Below are positions 36,001-45,594 of a DNA stretch of 64,000 bases, piece by piece. The DNA is from Myxococcales bacterium (GTDB taxonomy: Bacteria > Myxococcota_A > Polyangia > Haliangiales > Haliangiaceae), in NCBI GenBank assembly GCA_016717005.1, contig JADJUF010000041.1:248001-312000 (forward strand). The letters run 5' to 3'. Position 1 is the first letter of the stretch. Each line of letters starts with the position of its first letter. The notes under the pieces were generated by a model, which worked only from the letters and a program-made list of their open reading frames with translations, was not told the DNA's origin and did no database searches. The position numbers were made by a program, and so were the translations under genes.

Positions 36001-37113
36001 ATGGCCTCGACCCGACGTCAGTGGCTGTGCGGCGTCGGCGCCGCGATCGTGGCCGCGCCGCTGGTGCGCTGTCGCGGCGGCGGCACCGCCGCGCCGACCC
36101 GGCTGGGCACGATCATCGGCGGCGGCGCCTATGGCGTCTCGGATCGCCCGACCGAGGCCCGCTACGCGCTGTCGCTGATCGATCTGGACCGCGGCGGCCG
36201 GGTCGAGCTCGACGTCGCGTTCACGGTCCACGGCTTCGCGCCCGATCCGACCCGGGCCCGCCGCGCGGTCTGCTTCGAGAAGCAGGGCCCCGGCGCGTGC
36301 GAGGTCGACCTGCGCGCGCCCCGGGTCGTGCGCCCGCTGCCGCCGACGCCGGGCCGCGGGTTCTACGGCCACGGGACCTTCAGCCGGGACGGCCGCGCGC
36401 TCTACGCGGTCGAGACCACCCTCGGCAGCGGCGTCGGCGCGATCGTCGTGCGCGACGGCGCCAGCCTCGACGTGCTGGGCGAGTTCCCGAGCTACGGCCA
36501 CAACCCGCACGACTGCGTGCCCATCGACGGCGGCGCCGCGCTGCTCATCACCAACGGCGGCGGCACGATCGACGGCCCGGCGCCGTGCGTCACGATCGTC
36601 GACGTCGCCAGCCAGCGCCTGCTCGAGCAGAAGCCCATCCCCGACCTGCGCTGGAACGCCGGCCACGTCGCGATGTCCGCCGCCGGCGAGGTGGTCGCGG
36701 TCTCCGCGCCCCGCGACGGCCGCCCCCGCGGCGACCTCGGCGGCGTCTCGATCGGCACCCGCACCACGCCGCTCCTGCTCGTGACCGACCCCGTCGACGT
36801 CGTCCGCCGCCTCACCGGCGAGTCGCTCTCGGTCGCCATCGACGACGCCCACCAGGTCGCCGGCGTCACCACGCCCAGCGCCGGCCTCCTGACCTTCTGG
36901 GACCTCCGCACCCGCGCGCTGCGCGCCCACCACGCCCTCCCCCTCGCCCGCGGCCTGTGCCGCACCCTCGACGGCAGCGCCTTCGTCGTCAGCCACTCCG
37001 GCGGCCAGCTCGACCGGATCGATCCCGGCACGCTCGCGCTCGACCCCGCCGCGACGATCACCGGCACGAAGCTGTCCGGCTCGCACCTCTACGCTTGGGA
37101 CCCGCGGGCGTAG
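36001..37113 (+). CDS. DUF1513-like exported beta-propeller protein
   Basis: A 370-residue protein from ATG 36001. It starts MASTRRQWLCG, a twin-arginine-type signal. The mature part reads as a seven-bladed propeller (FTVHGFAPDPTRARRAVCFEKQGPGACEVD, HGTFSRDGRALYAVE, YGHNPHDCVPIDGG, WNAGHVAMSAAGEVVAVS) characteristic of DUF1513. In other Proteobacteria DUF1513 genes travel with imelysin iron-uptake genes; no such genes are here. Function unknown. Confidence 0.75.
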   Translation: MASTRRQWLCGVGAAIVAAPLVRCRGGGTAAPTRLGTIIGGGAYGVSDRPTEARYALSLIDLDRGGRVELDVAFTVHGFAPDPTRARRAVCFEKQGPGACEVDLRAPRVVRPLPPTPGRGFYGHGTFSRDGRALYAVETTLGSGVGAIVVRDGASLDVLGEFPSYGHNPHDCVPIDGGAALLITNGGGTIDGPAPCVTIVDVASQRLLEQKPIPDLRWNAGHVAMSAAGEVVAVSAPRDGRPRGDLGGVSIGTRTTPLLLVTDPVDVVRRLTGESLSVAIDDAHQVAGVTTPSAGLLTFWDLRTRALRAHHALPLARGLCRTLDGSAFVVSHSGGQLDRIDPGTLALDPAATITGTKLSGSHLYAWDPRA

Positions 37114-37143
37114 CGGGGGGGCGCGAGGGGGCGCGTGAGCCCG

Positions 37144-37494
37144 TCAGTTGTGCAAGAGCTGGCCGTTGCAGGATGAGTCGAGCATGAAGCCGGGGGCCGT
37201 CACCACGGAACACGCGACCGAGTCGAACCAGGGCAAGCACTGCATGTACAGCTCGTCGAGATCTCGCACCTGGACCACGTTGGCGCAGTCCCCATTCAAG
37301 GACTGCACGAGCGCGTCGTAGCAGTTCTGATAGGTGTCGACGCCGCAGCGCACGCACATGTCACCGAATCGATCGGCGGTGTCACGGCAGGCCTGTGCGG
37401 GCGTTGCCTGATTGGCGCCGTCGTCACCGCCACAAGCTGCAGGGAACGCGGCAAACACGAGCAACAGCGATATCGACCTCATTCGACGATGCAT
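37144..37494 (-). CDS. small Cys-rich lipoprotein
   Basis: A 116-residue protein. Start ATG 37494 is supported by GGAGGT at 37504-37509, 9 nt upstream; an in-frame ATG at 37482 is the alternative. Lipobox PAAC precedes GGDDGAN. The mature part has eight Cys, in pairs such as CVRC and CYDAL, suggesting four disulfides in a small extracytoplasmic helical domain. I do not recognise it. Base use is less GC-extreme than the neighbours. Confidence 0.7.
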   Translation of the reverse strand: MHRRMRSISLLLVFAAFPAACGGDDGANQATPAQACRDTADRFGDMCVRCGVDTYQNCYDALVQSLNGDCANVVQVRDLDELYMQCLPWFDSVACSVVTAPGFMLDSSCNGQLLHN

Positions 37495-37709
37495 TGGTTC
37501 GTAACCTCCTGGAGCTGCGCAGCTGATTGGGCCGATGGGGCTGTCGGTCCGCGTCCAACGCCGCGACGGGCCCCATCTGCCAAGGGACGTCCCGACAACA
37601 CCGTTCCGAACAGCCGCGTCCGGTCCTCCAGCGCTCCGCCCGCGCGGAGCCTCGTCGAATCACCGCAGTGAGGTGACATCGACCGGCCATCCGCCGCCCC
37701 GCGCCGCCT

Positions 37710-40700
37710 CTACCCCGGCGCGAGCAGCGCGAACTCGTCGAACAGCGCCGCCGGCATCGAGTGATCGAGCGCCCAGGTGATGCCGATCGGGCGGTCGCCG
37801 TCGTGGCTGACGTAGGTCCCACCGCCGAGGAACACGTACGGGTCGCCCTTGACCGCCTGCACGAACAGGAAGAAGCGCCAGCCGTTGCCGGGGCTCTCGA
37901 GGTAGCGGCGGCCGGCGGCGCTGCCGACCGAGGCGCCGCCCTGGGTCTCCCAGTGGAACCGCGCGCGGCTGATCGCGCGGTCGCGGTAGCTGGTGGTCGG
38001 CGAGAAGTTGCCGCTCGACTTGTCGAGGGTGACGAACAAGAGCTCGCGCCGGCTGTCGGCGAGCTTGAGGATGCCGCCCTGCGGGATGCTGATCTTGTCG
38101 CCGGGCCCGCGGTGCCCGACCGCCGCGATGATCTCGAACCGGTCGTAGCGCCGGTGCAGCGCCAGCGGCCAGTCGGCCTCGGGGTAGACGTCGCCGGCGA
38201 GCGTGGTGGCGTCCTCGAGCACCGCCGTCAGCTCGTGCAGCTCGGCGCGCACCGTCGGGCGCGCCCGGTAGTACGCGGCGACGTCCTCGGCGGCGCGCAG
38301 CACGCCGCGCGCGGTGATCTGCGCGTCGAGCATCGTCAGGCGGCGCGCGTCGACGGCGCCGAGCGCCGCGCCATCAGCGGTCAGCGTGCGGTAGGCGCGC
38401 AGCCGGGTCGGCTCGTCGACGTGGCGCAGCCGCCCGAGCCGCCGGCTGTCCTCGTCGGCGGACGCGTCGGGCGCCACCAGCCCGGCGACGACCTGCACCT
38501 GCCGCCAGCCGAAGTCGTCGGTGTACACGTCGTCGAGGCCGCGGCCGGTCTCGCGCAAGAACTGCCCGAGCGCGACCGGCTGGCCGCCGCCGAGCTCGCG
38601 CAGCTCGCGGCCCAGCCGCCCCGCGCCGCGCCCGAGCGACCGGCGCAGCGAGCTCAAGATCTGATCGCGCGCGACCGCGTCGAGCGCCAGCGCGCAGCCG
38701 CTGGGCAGGTGCGGGAAGCCCTGCTCGACCGCCTCGCGCAGCCGCACCCGCGGCAGCCCGGTCAGCGCCGCCAGCACCGCCTCGTGGCGGTACTCCTCGC
38801 GGTGCTGGCCGATGAAGTCGAGCACCAGGCACGCCTGCTTGTCGGGGTGCAGGCGCAGCCCGCGGCCGAGCTGCTGCATGAACAGGGTCGCGCTCGACGT
38901 CGGGCGTAGCAGCAGGAGCACGTCGACGAACGGCAGGTCGACGCCCTCGTTGTAGAGGTCGCAGGTGAACACCAGGTTGACCTCGCGATCGCGCAGCCGA
39001 CGCGGCACGTCGGCGCGCAGTTCGGCGGCGCTGCCGCCGTGGACCGCGAGCGCCGGCACGCCCAGCGCCGTCGCGCGCTCGGCCATATAGACCGCGTGCT
39101 CGACGCTGACGCAGAACCCGAGCCCGCGCACCGCGCGCACGTCGGCGACCCGCCGCGCCAGCTGCTGGACGATCAGCCGCGCCCGCGCGTCGTTGCCGGT
39201 GTAGACCCCGGCCAGCGCCGCCTGGTCGTAGCCGGTCTGGGTCCAGCGCACGTGCGTAAGGTCGGTGCCGTCGGACAGCCCGTAGTACTCGAACGGCGCG
39301 AGCAGCTGCTGCGCCAGCGCGTGCCACAAGCGCAGCTCGGCCGCGACGCGCCCGTCGAAGTCCGGCAGGAGCGACTGGCCGTCGCTGCGCTCCGGGGTCG
39401 CGGTCAGGCCCACCAAGATGTGCGGCGTCAGCGCGCGCAGGACCGCCTGGTACGACGCCGCGGGCAGGTGGTGGCACTCGTCGAAGACGACGTGCGTGAA
39501 GTGCGCGGCGCCGTAGCGGTCGATCAGCCCGCGCGCGCTCTGGACCGTCGCGAACACGTGGTCGCCGCGGGTCACCGACTCGCGGCCGCCGAGCAGCTCA
39601 CCGAACGCGCCGTCGAGCAGCACCTGCCGGAACGTGTCGCGGGCCTGCTGCAGGATCTCGACCCGGTGGGCCAGGTACAGCAGGCGCGGCGGCACCCCGC
39701 GCACCTGCCGCGAATAGTCGAACGCCGCGATCGCGGTCTTGCCGGTGCCGGTCGCCGCGACCACCAGGTTGCGGTGGTGGCCCAGCTCGCGGCGCTCGGC
39801 CTCGAGGCGATCGAGGATCGCCTCCTGGAACGGGTACGGCCGGAGCGCGAACAGCGTGAGCGGCCCCTCGGTCCCGGCGGGGCGCGCCTCGCCCCGCGCC
39901 GCCGTCAGGCGCGCGCGATGGCTCGGGTCGTCGGGGTCGTAGCGCTCGAACTCGGGGTCCTGCCACAGCGTCTCGAACGTGCCCGCGAAGTGATCGACCA
40001 CGTGCGGCAGGTCGACCTGGCTCACCTTCACCACCCACTCGTGCCCGGCGCCGAGCGCCGTCGACGTCAGGTTGGCCGAGCCGACGTAGGCCGTCGAGAG
40101 GTCGTTGTCGCGATGGAACAGCCAGGCCTTGGCGTGCAGCCGCGTGCGCCGCGTGTCGAACGACACCTTGACCTCCGCGCCCGGCAGCCGCGCCAGGCGC
40201 TCGACCGCCTCGACCTCGGTGGTCCCGGTGAACGTCGTCGTCAGCACCCGCAGGCGCGCGCCGACGCCGCGCAGCGCGAGCTGCCCCAGCGCCTCGTGCA
40301 GCACCCGCACGCCGCCGACGGTGATGAACGCGATGATCACGTCGACCCGATCGGCGCACGCGATCTCGCGCCGCAGTTCGGACGCCAGCCCCGGCTCGCG
40401 CGGCGACCGCGTGAACAAGGTCGAGCCCGCCAGCGTCGACTCGGGCCGCTGCGCCGGCGTCGCCGCGCCGACCGACATCAACTGCCGCGGCGGCGGCACC
40501 AGCCGCTGCTCGACGACCCCGGCCGCGTCCACCTGCGCCGCGGCCAGCACCGCGGCGATCTCGTGCAGCACCCGCTCGACCAAGACCGGGCTCGCCGTCA
40601 GCCGCGCGTCGTCGCCGAGCGCCAAGAGCGCGCGCCGCACCTCCGCCGCCACCAGCCGCGCCGCCTCGGCCGGCACCTGATCCGGCCGCAGCGCCCGCAC

Positions 40701-40778
40701 CTCGGCCGCCGCGTCGCCCAGCGCGTCGGCGAGCGCCGCCGTCAGCGGGTGCTCGTACAGGCCAGGCGCCAGCGGCAT
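37710..40778 (-). CDS. PLD-nuclease / DEAD-DEAH helicase / DUF3427 protein
   Basis: A 1,022-residue cytoplasmic protein from ATG 40778. N-terminal phospholipase-D-like nuclease domain with HAKAWLF (HxK near 214) and GSANLT. Superfamily-II helicase: Walker A ATGTGKT near 341-348, DECHH near 432, LTATPERSDG, and a motif-VI QLGRGLR. A C-terminal DUF3427-type domain (KSSGNFSPTTSYRDRAISRARFHWETQ...) ends the protein. Such fusions often sit in or near phage-defence regions, though many stand alone as here. No methylase or other defence gene is adjacent. A nucleic-acid remodelling and cutting role is likely. Confidence 0.88.
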   Translation of the reverse strand: MPLAPGLYEHPLTAALADALGDAAAEVRALRPDQVPAEAARLVAAEVRRALLALGDDARLTASPVLVERVLHEIAAVLAAAQVDAAGVVEQRLVPPPRQLMSVGAATPAQRPESTLAGSTLFTRSPREPGLASELRREIACADRVDVIIAFITVGGVRVLHEALGQLALRGVGARLRVLTTTFTGTTEVEAVERLARLPGAEVKVSFDTRRTRLHAKAWLFHRDNDLSTAYVGSANLTSTALGAGHEWVVKVSQVDLPHVVDHFAGTFETLWQDPEFERYDPDDPSHRARLTAARGEARPAGTEGPLTLFALRPYPFQEAILDRLEAERRELGHHRNLVVAATGTGKTAIAAFDYSRQVRGVPPRLLYLAHRVEILQQARDTFRQVLLDGAFGELLGGRESVTRGDHVFATVQSARGLIDRYGAAHFTHVVFDECHHLPAASYQAVLRALTPHILVGLTATPERSDGQSLLPDFDGRVAAELRLWHALAQQLLAPFEYYGLSDGTDLTHVRWTQTGYDQAALAGVYTGNDARARLIVQQLARRVADVRAVRGLGFCVSVEHAVYMAERATALGVPALAVHGGSAAELRADVPRRLRDREVNLVFTCDLYNEGVDLPFVDVLLLLRPTSSATLFMQQLGRGLRLHPDKQACLVLDFIGQHREEYRHEAVLAALTGLPRVRLREAVEQGFPHLPSGCALALDAVARDQILSSLRRSLGRGAGRLGRELRELGGGQPVALGQFLRETGRGLDDVYTDDFGWRQVQVVAGLVAPDASADEDSRRLGRLRHVDEPTRLRAYRTLTADGAALGAVDARRLTMLDAQITARGVLRAAEDVAAYYRARPTVRAELHELTAVLEDATTLAGDVYPEADWPLALHRRYDRFEIIAAVGHRGPGDKISIPQGGILKLADSRRELLFVTLDKSSGNFSPTTSYRDRAISRARFHWETQGGASVGSAAGRRYLESPGNGWRFFLFVQAVKGDPYVFLGGGTYVSHDGDRPIGITWALDHSMPAALFDEFALLAPG

Positions 40779-41176
40779 CGCCGTCGAGTGTACGAGCTCA
40801 CGGCGGCCGGTGGGACGCGGCGGTCACGTCAGAACGTCGACGCGCGCGCTGCGCCGGCAGTTCTTCTAGGAAGCCGCGGCACGGATGCGCGCCCCAGAGG
40901 TCCCTGCCCCTGCCCGCGGCCCCGGCCTACTCGGCGAGGCGCGCCTCAGGGCGGCCCCCCGCCCCCCCCCCCCGGGGGCGGCGCTGCCGGCACCCCGAGG
41001 CCCGCGCCCGCGCCGGGGGCCCAGGGGAAGAGGCCCGCGCCGCGCGCGGCGGGCGCGCCAGGCGCGGGGCGCGCGGCGCGTCGTGCCGTGCCGACCACGC
41101 GGCGCGGGGAAGCACCCGCCGCGCCGGCACCCCCCCCCCCCCCCCCCCCCCCCCCGCCCCCCTCCCCCCCCGCCCG
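40779..41176. other. 398-bp intergenic region with extreme C-runs
   Basis: After about 170 bp of ordinary sequence the plus strand becomes almost pure C/G, with an unbroken C run of 27 or more near 41130-41156 and shorter C runs on both sides. No gene is supported. On the minus strand the G runs could fold as G-quadruplexes, but the block also looks like a low-quality or collapsed assembly patch. Confidence 0.6.
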
Positions 41177-42190
41177 TTACTCCGCGCCGAGCACCGACAC
41201 GCCCGCCCCGGTCGCCGGCGCGCGCGGCTTGCCGATCGGCGGGAAGTTCTCGCACGCGGCCTGGAACGACTCGAGGGCCTGCTGGAGCGCGGGCGCGAGG
41301 TTGCCGGCGCAGATGTCGCCGAAGATGACGTTGGCGCCGGCCTGCTGGGCGAACTGCTTGAGGCGGATGCCCTCGGCGGCGTCGCCGAACGACGACGTGC
41401 AGCTGGTCTGGCCGGCGATCACGGCGGCGGCCCAGCGGCCGCGGTCGCCCTTGATCTGATCGAGCGCGGCGATGACCTCGGCCGGCATCTGCAGGCCGGT
41501 GTCGCCGTTGGTGGCGCAGCTGTCGCCGGCGGTCTCGAAGGTGCTGGCGGTGCGCGAGCAGTCGTCCTCGTCGGTGAGGATCACGATGCCGAGCAGCGCG
41601 TCGGTGCGGAGGAAGCCGGGGTTGGTGGCCAGGGTCGCGGCCAGCTGCGACGCGCGCAGCGGCATCTCGATCGCGGGGCCGCTGGTGCCGACGTTGGCGT
41701 TGCACGCGAAGGTCGACGCCATGTTCGGGTCGGTGCGCTCGAGCCAGCCGCGGGTCATGCCGCACGACTGCTTGAAGCGGCCGTCGAGGCCGGTCTGGGG
41801 CTGCGAGATCGGCGGGAACGGTGGGAAGCCGGGGATCACCGGCGGGACGATCGTGGCCGTCGCGGTGATGCCGGTCGTGGTGATCGCCGCGCGGTAGTCG
41901 AGCGTCTCGCCGGTCGAGATCGTGTAGTCGTTGAGGAGCGTCGCGAACATCGGGAAGTTGGTCGCGAGGTTGGTCTGCTCCTCCTGCATCGACCCGGAGT
42001 CGTCGATGACGAAGATGAGGTCCATCTTCCGGCACTCCTCGGTCGCGGTGGTGCCGCTGTCGGGATCGAAGCCGGCGTCGATGGCCGGGACGTCATCGTC
42101 GTCGTCGTCGCCGCTGGTGGCGCCGGGGCCACACGCGACGACGGCGGCACAGAGAGACGGGGCGAGGTAGCGGACGAGCGAACGGCGCAT
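41177..42190 (-). CDS. VWA-domain lipoprotein
   Basis: A 337-residue protein; ATG 42190 is preferred because GGAG lies 6 nt upstream, with an in-frame ATG at 42196. Signal peptide with lipobox VVAC, a Gly/Asp linker, then a von Willebrand A domain starting DLIFVIDDSGSM (MIDAS DxSxS) and containing GIVILTDEDDCS. Cys are frequent. This is the common myxobacterial exported VWA lipoprotein type, thought to mediate metal-dependent protein contacts at the surface. The 3' end lies next to the C-run block. Confidence 0.8.
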   Translation of the reverse strand: MRRSLVRYLAPSLCAAVVACGPGATSGDDDDDDVPAIDAGFDPDSGTTATEECRKMDLIFVIDDSGSMQEEQTNLATNFPMFATLLNDYTISTGETLDYRAAITTTGITATATIVPPVIPGFPPFPPISQPQTGLDGRFKQSCGMTRGWLERTDPNMASTFACNANVGTSGPAIEMPLRASQLAATLATNPGFLRTDALLGIVILTDEDDCSRTASTFETAGDSCATNGDTGLQMPAEVIAALDQIKGDRGRWAAAVIAGQTSCTSSFGDAAEGIRLKQFAQQAGANVIFGDICAGNLAPALQQALESFQAACENFPPIGKPRAPATGAGVSVLGAE

Positions 42191-42357
42191 GGACATCTCC
42201 GGGTGGCGGGTCGAGTCGTCGAGCTCCCCAGCCGACGACGCGCGGACCATAGACCAGCGGCCCGCGGCCCTGGCGAAAAAAGTCGCGCCGGGCGGGTCAC
42301 ATCGTCTGTCACGACCTGTCTGGGACCGGCTGGACCGGTGTGCTAAAGCACCGGCCC

Positions 42358-43396
42358 ATGCGCGCGAAGGAACACGGCTTTCGTCAGCCCGCCGAGTGGG
42401 CCCGGCACCTGGCGGTCTGGACCGCCTGGCCCCACCTGGCCGACGAGTGGGCCGAGGGCCTCGACGGGCCCCGGGCGTCGCTGGCCCAGATGATCGCCGC
42501 GATCGTCGACCGTGGCCCGGCCGGCCCGCGCGGCGAGCGGGTCGAGCTCCTGTGCATCGACGCCGCCGCCGAGGCCGACGCGCGCCACCGCCTGGGCCCG
42601 GCCGCGGCCGGCGTCCGGTTCCACCGCGCGTACTACGGCGACGTCTGGCTGCGCGACACCGGGCCGATCTTCGTCACCCGCGGCCACGAGCGCGCCGCCG
42701 CGTGCTTCCACTGGAACGGCTGGGGCGGCAAGTACCTCATGCCGGGCGACGCGTCGGTGTCGACCTGGGTGGCGGGCGCGGCCGGCGTGCCGGCCTGGGA
42801 CCAGGGCTTCGTCCTCGAGGGCGGCGCGGTCGAGGTCGACGGCGAGGGCACGGTGCTGACGACGAAGCAGTGCCTGCTGGGCGGCAGCCGCAACCCCGGG
42901 CTCGATCAGGCCGCGGCCACCCGGCTGCTCGAGGACGCGCTCGGCGCCGACCACGTCATCTGGCTCGATCGCGGCCTCGCCAACGATCACACCGACGGCC
43001 ACATCGACACGCTGGCCCGGTTCGTCGCGCCGGGCGTGGTGGTCGCGATGGCCCCGACCGACGACGATCCCAACCGGGCCGCGCTCGAGGGCATCATCGC
43101 CGACCTGCGGGCGGCCACCGACGCCCGCGGCCGCGCGCTCGAGGTCGTGACGGTGCCGTCGCCGGGTCGGGTCCAGGACGCCGACCGGCGCGATCATGCC
43201 GGCCAGCTACATGAACTTTTACATCGGCAACACCGCGGTGGTGGTGCCGACCTACCGCGCCGCCGGCGACGACGCCGCGGTCGCCGCGATCGCCGCGCTG
43301 TTCCCCGGGCGCCGCACCGTCGGGGTCGACTGCTACCCGATCCTGGTCGGCGGCGGCGGCTTCCACTGCACCACCCAGCAGGAGCCGGCCCCATGA
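42358..43396 (+). CDS. aguA: agmatine deiminase, apparent 1-nt frameshift
   Basis: Agmatine to N-carbamoylputrescine, first step of the agmatine route to putrescine. Family blocks: W.AWP.L..EW near the start, YYGDVWLRDTGPIFV, HWNGWGGKY, GGAVEVDGEGT, DHTDGHID near 210, and the catalytic Cys in GGGGFHCTTQQEP (codon 43367-43369). The frame breaks at CC 43185-43186: dropping one C turns QDADRRDHA into QDADGAIMPASYMN, as expected, and gives 345 residues, the family length. Start ATG 42358. The gene overlaps the amidase gene by ATGA, so the operon is intact. An assembly error is more likely than a real pseudogene. Confidence 0.85.
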
Positions 43397-44250
43397 CCCG
43401 CCCCGTCACCGTCGCCGCGCTGCAGACCGATCTCACCGACGACGTCGCCACCAACCTGGCGCGCGTCACCGATCTGATCCGGGCCGCGGCCGATCGCGGC
43501 GCCCAGATCGTGCTGCCGTCGGAGCTGTTCGAGGGCCACTACTTCTGCCGCGCGCAGCGCGAGGACGACTTCGCCCGGGCCCGGCCGCTCGCGGGCCACC
43601 CGACGATCACCGCGCTGGCGGAGCTGGCGCGGGAGCTCGGCGTCGTCATCCCGGTGTCGTTCTTCGAGCAGGACGGCCCCGAGCACTACAACTCGGTGGC
43701 GATCCTCGACGCCGACGGCCGCCACCTCGGCACCTACCGCAAGAGCCACATCCCCGACGGGCCGGGCTACCAGGAGAAGTTCTTCTTCAAGCCCGGCAAC
43801 ACCGGCTTCTTGACGTTCGCCACGCGCTACGCCACGATCGGCGTCGGCATCTGCTGGGACCAGTGGTTCCCCGAGTGCGCGCGGGCCATGACGCTGGGCG
43901 GCGCCGACCTGCTGTTCTACCCGACCGCGATCGGGACCGAGCCCGAGGAGCCCGACTTCGACTCGCGGGACAGCTGGCAGCGCGTGATGATCGGCCACGC
44001 GATCGCCAACCAGGTCGGCGTGATCGCGTCCAACCGCGCCGGCGTCGAGGGCGACGGCGGCGGCGCGATCACGTTCCACGGCAGCTCGTTCATCTGCGAC
44101 CACCGCGGCGACAAGCTGGCCGAGCTCGATCGCACCGAGCGCGGCGTCATCACCGCGACCTTCGACCTGGCCGGCCTGGCCCGGGCCCGGGCGTCGATGG
44201 GCTTCTTCCGCGACCGCCGCCCCGACCTGTACGGTCGCCTGGTGAAGTAG
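43393..44250 (+). CDS. aguB: N-carbamoylputrescine amidase (nitrilase superfamily)
   Basis: A 285-residue cytoplasmic protein from ATG 43393, coupled to the agmatine deiminase by an ATGA overlap. The nitrilase Glu-Lys-Cys triad is visible: Glu in LPSELFEG (about 44), Lys in YRKSHIPDGPGY (about 117), and Cys in GVGICWDQWFPE (about 155). FFKPGN and YPTAIG match the family. It completes agmatine conversion to putrescine, carbon dioxide and ammonia. Context and motifs agree, so the assignment is firm. Confidence 0.9.
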   Translation: MTRPVTVAALQTDLTDDVATNLARVTDLIRAAADRGAQIVLPSELFEGHYFCRAQREDDFARARPLAGHPTITALAELARELGVVIPVSFFEQDGPEHYNSVAILDADGRHLGTYRKSHIPDGPGYQEKFFFKPGNTGFLTFATRYATIGVGICWDQWFPECARAMTLGGADLLFYPTAIGTEPEEPDFDSRDSWQRVMIGHAIANQVGVIASNRAGVEGDGGGAITFHGSSFICDHRGDKLAELDRTERGVITATFDLAGLARARASMGFFRDRRPDLYGRLVK

Positions 44251-44276
44251 GGCCGATCGCGCGCTATCCTTTTCGG

Positions 44277-44426
44277 ATGCAGATCTTCGTCCGCGCCGTG
44301 GTCACCGGCTTCGCGTTCTCGCTCGGAGCCGCCCTGTTCAAGAAGGTGTCGAAGCAGCTCGGGCTCGAGGACGCGCCGCCGCGCACCGGCGAGGCCGTGG
44401 CCGGCGCCGAGGCGCCCGCGACCTGA
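44277..44426 (+). CDS. 49-residue small membrane-associated protein
   Basis: ATG 44277 to TGA 44424-44426, 26 nt after the amidase stop. It starts MQIFVRAVVTGFAFSLGAALFKKVSKQLGL, one short amphipathic or membrane helix followed by a basic segment and a Pro/Ala tail. No known family. Codon use is like the neighbours. Support is modest because of size. Confidence 0.45.
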   Translation: MQIFVRAVVTGFAFSLGAALFKKVSKQLGLEDAPPRTGEAVAGAEAPAT

Positions 44427-44513
44427 GCGTCAGCGGGTTCGTCGCGCGCGGGTCGCGTCTTGTCGCGTCGCGATGACAAGTGTGGCGACGGCACGGAGCT
44501 TGCGCCCGATCGT

Positions 44514-44538
44514 CACTGTTCTGGCTCGCCGAACAGTG
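44514..44538. promoter_or_regulatory. 8-bp perfect inverted repeat upstream of a YceI gene
   Basis: CACTGTTC (44514-44521) and GAACAGTG (44531-44538) are exact reverse complements separated by 9 nt, about 52 bp before ATG 44591. A repressor site is possible. The spacing does not fit the CTGT-N8-ACAG LexA box. Confidence 0.5.
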
Positions 44539-44590
44539 TGTCGCGCCCGGGGTGATTGCATGGCCGGGGGGTGTCGCTATAACGGACGCC

Positions 44591-45580
44591 ATGCCTCGCA
44601 GCCCGTTCCTGCTCGCGCTCGCGCCCGCGACCGCCCTCGCGGCGGGCGGCGTGCGCTGGGCGATGCAGGGCTCGGGCAACGTCTACACGGCGACGCACAA
44701 GCGCTTCTACCAGCCCGATCCTGACCTGGGCTGGCGCGTGGTGCCGGGCGGGCCGCTGTGGCTCGGCCTCGAGGTGCTGGCGATCCTCGCCGCGATCACC
44801 GTCGGGGTCCTGGCCGCCGCCTGGCTGGTCCGCCGCTGGGAGCGCAAGCGCGGCACGCCGGTCCGCTGGGCCCGGGTCGTGCTCGGCGTCGGCGGCGCGC
44901 TGCCGATCGCGCTGCCGATCTTCGCGTTCACCACCGGCTTCGGCCCCGCCAACGGCCGCGAGACCCTGCCGGCCGGCGCCACCGCCGCCGCGCCCACCGA
45001 GGGCATCGAGGGGCGCCTCGCCCTGCCCGCCGGTCGCTACGCGGTCATCGCCCACGCCGGCTCGGCGATCACCGCGACGGTCAGCGCCGGCGAGGAGACG
45101 TTCGAGGCCCGGTTCGGCGGCGGCCTCGACGGCGCCTGGACCGGCGACCCCGGCGATCTCCGCGCGCCATCGACGGCCACGGTCTCGGTCGACGCGAGCA
45201 CCGTCGACACCGGCGTCGACATGCGCTCGGACCACGCGCGTGAGAAGTACCTCGCGGTCGCGAAGTTCCCGCGCATCGCGCTGACCATCGACCGGCTGAT
45301 CGCGGCGCGCCAGGACGGCCCGGCCCAGATCGCGTTCCGGGCCGCCGCCCACCTCGACCTCCTCGGCGAGCCGCTGCCGGTCGAGATCACCGGCACCCTG
45401 CGCGCCCCCGACGCGGCCGGGCGCGAACGCCTCGGCGTCGGCGCCGCGACCCCGACCTTGCTGGTCAGCGCCGACCTCGAGATCTCGGTCAAGGGCAGCG
45501 GCCTGCGCGGCAGCGCCGCGTCGTTCGATGCCGATCGCATCCCGATCACCGTCTCGCTGGTCCTGACCAAGAACCCCTAG
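44591..45580 (+). CDS. membrane-anchored YceI-family protein
   Basis: A 329-residue protein from ATG 44591. Two or three hydrophobic segments occupy the N-terminal third (LGLEVLAILAAITVGVLAAAWLV, VVLGVGGALPIALPIFAFTTGF). The C-terminal part (about 150-329) is a YceI lipocalin-like domain with MRSDHAREKYLAVAKFPRIALTI, the family's hallmark block. YceI proteins bind isoprenoid or other lipids in the periplasm. It is followed 14 nt later by a second YceI gene. The usual final NP and ITVSLVL strand match. Confidence 0.8.
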   Translation: MPRSPFLLALAPATALAAGGVRWAMQGSGNVYTATHKRFYQPDPDLGWRVVPGGPLWLGLEVLAILAAITVGVLAAAWLVRRWERKRGTPVRWARVVLGVGGALPIALPIFAFTTGFGPANGRETLPAGATAAAPTEGIEGRLALPAGRYAVIAHAGSAITATVSAGEETFEARFGGGLDGAWTGDPGDLRAPSTATVSVDASTVDTGVDMRSDHAREKYLAVAKFPRIALTIDRLIAARQDGPAQIAFRAAAHLDLLGEPLPVEITGTLRAPDAAGRERLGVGAATPTLLVSADLEISVKGSGLRGSAASFDADRIPITVSLVLTKNP

Positions 45581-45594
45581 GAAGAGAACCGCAC

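Noticed and set aside
44514..44538. LexA box
   Set aside because: The CTGT and ACAG halves are 13 nt apart, not the 8 of the classical site, and no SOS gene follows.
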